A stretch of 5,786 nt of DNA. Source: Dehalococcoidales bacterium (GTDB lineage: Bacteria; Chloroflexota; Dehalococcoidia; Dehalococcoidales; Fen-1064). This document shows positions 4,717 through 5,786 of the stretch, one piece after another. Under the pieces are notes generated by a model, which saw only the letters and a list, made by a program, of their open reading frames with translations, was not told the DNA's origin and searched no databases. The DNA lies in contig JAQTOJ010000130.1 in the NCBI GenBank assembly GCA_028713395.1, positions 1 through 5,786 on the forward strand, written 5' to 3'. Position 1 is the first letter of the stretch. Each line of letters opens with the position of its first letter. The translations under genes and the position numbers were made by a program.

Positions 4717-5786
4717 ATGCAACAAAACAGGGAATTACCGGATCAGCGGGGTTATTTTGGGGATTTCGGGGGGAGGTTTGTGCCGGAAATACTGGCGCCC
4801 GCGCTTGAAGAGTTGACCGCGGCTTACGAAAAAATCAAAACCGGCCGGGGATTCTGGGATGAATACCGGCGCTTGTGCCGGGATTATGCGGGACGACCCA
4901 CCGCGCTTTACCCGGCGGAAAGATTGACCGCACAGTGCGGCGGCGCCCGGATCTATCTCAAGCGTGAAGACCTGGCGCATACCGGTGCGCATAAAATCAA
5001 TAACGCCATCGGGCAGGGACTGCTGGCAAAAAGCATGGGGAAAAAGAGGATTATTGCCGAAACCGGCGCCGGCCAGCACGGCGTCGCCACCGCTGCTATC
5101 TGTGCCAAGCTGGGGATGGAGTGTATCGTTTACATGGGTGAAGAAGATATCAAACGGCAGTCCCCTAATGTCTACCGTATGAAACTGATGGGCGCGGAAG
5201 TACGTCCTGTCAATTCCGGCAGCCGGACACTGAAAGACGCTATCAATGAGGCGATGCGTGATTGGGTGACCAATGTCCGCAATACCTATTATTTATTGGG
5301 GTCGGTAGTCGGTCCGCATCCTTATCCGGCGCTGGTGCGTGATTTCCAGTCCGTGATCGGCGAAGAAGCCCGGCAACAAATGATGGACGCAACCGGGAAA
5401 TTGCCGGATTACGTGATCGCCTGTGTCGGCGGCGGCAGTAATGCCATCGGTATTTTCCACAAGTTCATTGGCGATAAGACAGTGAAGCTGATCGGGGTGG
5501 AAGCGGGCGGTTTGGGGATAGACACCCCGAAGCACTCGGCTACTTTAGCCAAAGGCAGCATCGGGGTACTGCACGGATCAAAAACATACCTGTTGCAGGA
5601 TGAAGATGGACAGATCAACGAGACGCATTCCATCTCTGCGGGACTCGATTATCCGGGTGTCGGGCCGGAACACAGCTTCCTGAAAGACAGCGGACGGGCG
5701 GAATATGTTGCTGTGAATGATAAAGAAGCCCTGGAGGCTTTTTACCTGTTATGCCGCACTGAAGGCATCATTCCGGCGCTGGAATC
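4054..5786 (+). CDS. TrpF-TrpB in-frame fusion: phosphoribosylanthranilate isomerase and tryptophan synthase beta (3' truncated)
   Basis: One uninterrupted reading frame starts with the ATG that overlaps the trpC stop (ATGA, 4054-4057) and is still open at the window edge, 577 codons later. It encodes a complete TrpF barrel (about residues 1-213), a short linker (about 214-228) and then TrpB with its usual N-terminal LPDQRGYFGDFGGRFVPE. I translated across 4681-4800 codon by codon and found no stop. Separate trpF and trpB are the norm, and better-known fusions join trpC with trpF, trpE with trpG or trpG with trpD. The product may be a bifunctional protein of roughly 620 residues. Alternatively TrpB may also start separately at the internal ATG 4717, which has its own Shine-Dalgarno, or the missing stop may be a frameshift or sequencing error (a TAA lies at 4710-4712 in another frame). 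Domain details are in the next two entries. Confidence 0.8.
   Translation, partial: MTKIKICGIQNTEDALVAAAAGADFIGMVFAASPRRVTPQTARQISDAVHAYHPRLCTVGVFVNLAADEVNRIAGESRLDYAQLSGDETWEYCRDITLPVIKAIHISPVQRAEDIAAEIEIGYRSLGDKLFSVLLDTGKAGLYGGTGESFDWKVMDKVGAHLRVFIAGGLHPQNVGALIKDFSPRGVDVSSGVEINGVKNHRLIKQFITAVRQVEVKGTKTMQQNRELPDQRGYFGDFGGRFVPEILAPALEELTAAYEKIKTGRGFWDEYRRLCRDYAGRPTALYPAERLTAQCGGARIYLKREDLAHTGAHKINNAIGQGLLAKSMGKKRIIAETGAGQHGVATAAICAKLGMECIVYMGEEDIKRQSPNVYRMKLMGAEVRPVNSGSRTLKDAINEAMRDWVTNVRNTYYLLGSVVGPHPYPALVRDFQSVIGEEARQQMMDATGKLPDYVIACVGGGSNAIGIFHKFIGDKTVKLIGVEAGGLGIDTPKHSATLAKGSIGVLHGSKTYLLQDEDGQINETHSISAGLDYPGVGPEHSFLKDSGRAEYVAVNDKEALEAFYLLCRTEGIIPALE
4702..4707 (+). promoter_or_regulatory. 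Candidate internal ribosome binding site for trpB
   Basis: AAAGGA lies nine bases before the ATG at 4717. It is inside the open TrpF-TrpB frame and could allow TrpB to be made as a separate protein. It looks like a relic or functioning remnant of a normal trpF/trpB intergenic junction. Confidence 0.55.
4717..5786 (+). CDS. trpB: Tryptophan synthase beta subunit part (TrpB), truncated by window edge
   Basis: TrpB is the PLP enzyme that condenses indole, channelled from TrpA, with serine to make tryptophan. Numbered from the ATG at 4717, 356 residues are visible of an expected 395-405, so the C-terminal segment is off the edge. The PLP-binding Lys93 is in HTGAHKINN, the catalytic Glu115 in AETGAGQHG, the PLP phosphate-binding loop GGGSNA at 238-243, and the conserved Asp297 in DEDGQI. 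GVEAGG and ISAGLDYPGVGPEH are also typical. Lys93 and Glu115 each sit six positions after Lys87 and Glu109 of the Salmonella enzyme. The sequence is of the main TrpB1 type, which works with TrpA; trpA would be expected downstream. The frame is continuous with trpF upstream, so this start may be internal to a fusion or a genuine separate start. Confidence 0.93.
   Translation, partial: MQQNRELPDQRGYFGDFGGRFVPEILAPALEELTAAYEKIKTGRGFWDEYRRLCRDYAGRPTALYPAERLTAQCGGARIYLKREDLAHTGAHKINNAIGQGLLAKSMGKKRIIAETGAGQHGVATAAICAKLGMECIVYMGEEDIKRQSPNVYRMKLMGAEVRPVNSGSRTLKDAINEAMRDWVTNVRNTYYLLGSVVGPHPYPALVRDFQSVIGEEARQQMMDATGKLPDYVIACVGGGSNAIGIFHKFIGDKTVKLIGVEAGGLGIDTPKHSATLAKGSIGVLHGSKTYLLQDEDGQINETHSISAGLDYPGVGPEHSFLKDSGRAEYVAVNDKEALEAFYLLCRTEGIIPALE

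Noticed and set aside
1..5786. Mobile elements, CRISPR arrays, tRNA or rRNA genes, or a novel defence-type system
   Set aside because: Coding sequence is nearly continuous from 224 onward and every cistron is a recognised trp gene. I saw no terminal inverted repeats, direct-repeat arrays or structural RNA other than the T-box.

Overview
The window is the 5' regulatory end and first six cistrons of a tryptophan biosynthesis operon, all on the + strand and in the order trpE-trpG-trpD-trpC-trpF-trpB. The right edge cuts trpB roughly 40 codons before its expected end; trpA would be expected next but is not in view. The leader is a transcription-attenuation T-box riboswitch. Together with this gene order it points to Bacillota (Firmicutes), with base composition a little over half G+C by eye. 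The exact lineage is an inference I cannot narrow further.

Layout. Positions 1-209 hold the 3' two thirds of the T-box leader: a GC-rich hairpin, an F-box/stem IIA-B region, stem III, the T-box antiterminator and an overlapping intrinsic terminator. The start of stem I, the specifier codon and the promoter lie upstream of the window. Coding sequence then runs almost without interruption from 224 to the right edge: trpE (224-1675), trpG (1676-2266), trpD (2259-3272), trpC (3275-4057), and one open frame from 4054 to the edge that encodes TrpF followed directly by TrpB. Junctions are 0 nt, an 8-nt overlap, a 2-nt gap and a 4-nt ATGA overlap, so the cistrons are probably translationally coupled.

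How the genes work together. TrpE and TrpG make anthranilate from chorismate and glutamine. TrpD adds the phosphoribosyl group, TrpF isomerises the product and TrpC closes the ring to indole-3-glycerol phosphate. TrpB, with TrpA, makes tryptophan. Uncharged tRNA, presumably tRNA-Trp, binding the leader would favour the antiterminator and switch the operon on. TrpE keeps the LLES element associated with tryptophan feedback inhibition.

The main oddity is that no stop codon separates trpF from trpB. The frame reads straight through about a dozen linker codons from a complete TrpF into a normal TrpB N-terminus. A well-placed TAA and Shine-Dalgarno sit at the junction in another frame, so the fusion is one base away from two ordinary separate genes. 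It may be a real fusion, a recent frameshift, or a homopolymer sequencing error. Apart from this and a few details of the leader, the window is a conventional trp operon; I see no undescribed system, mobile element, CRISPR array or RNA gene beyond the T-box.
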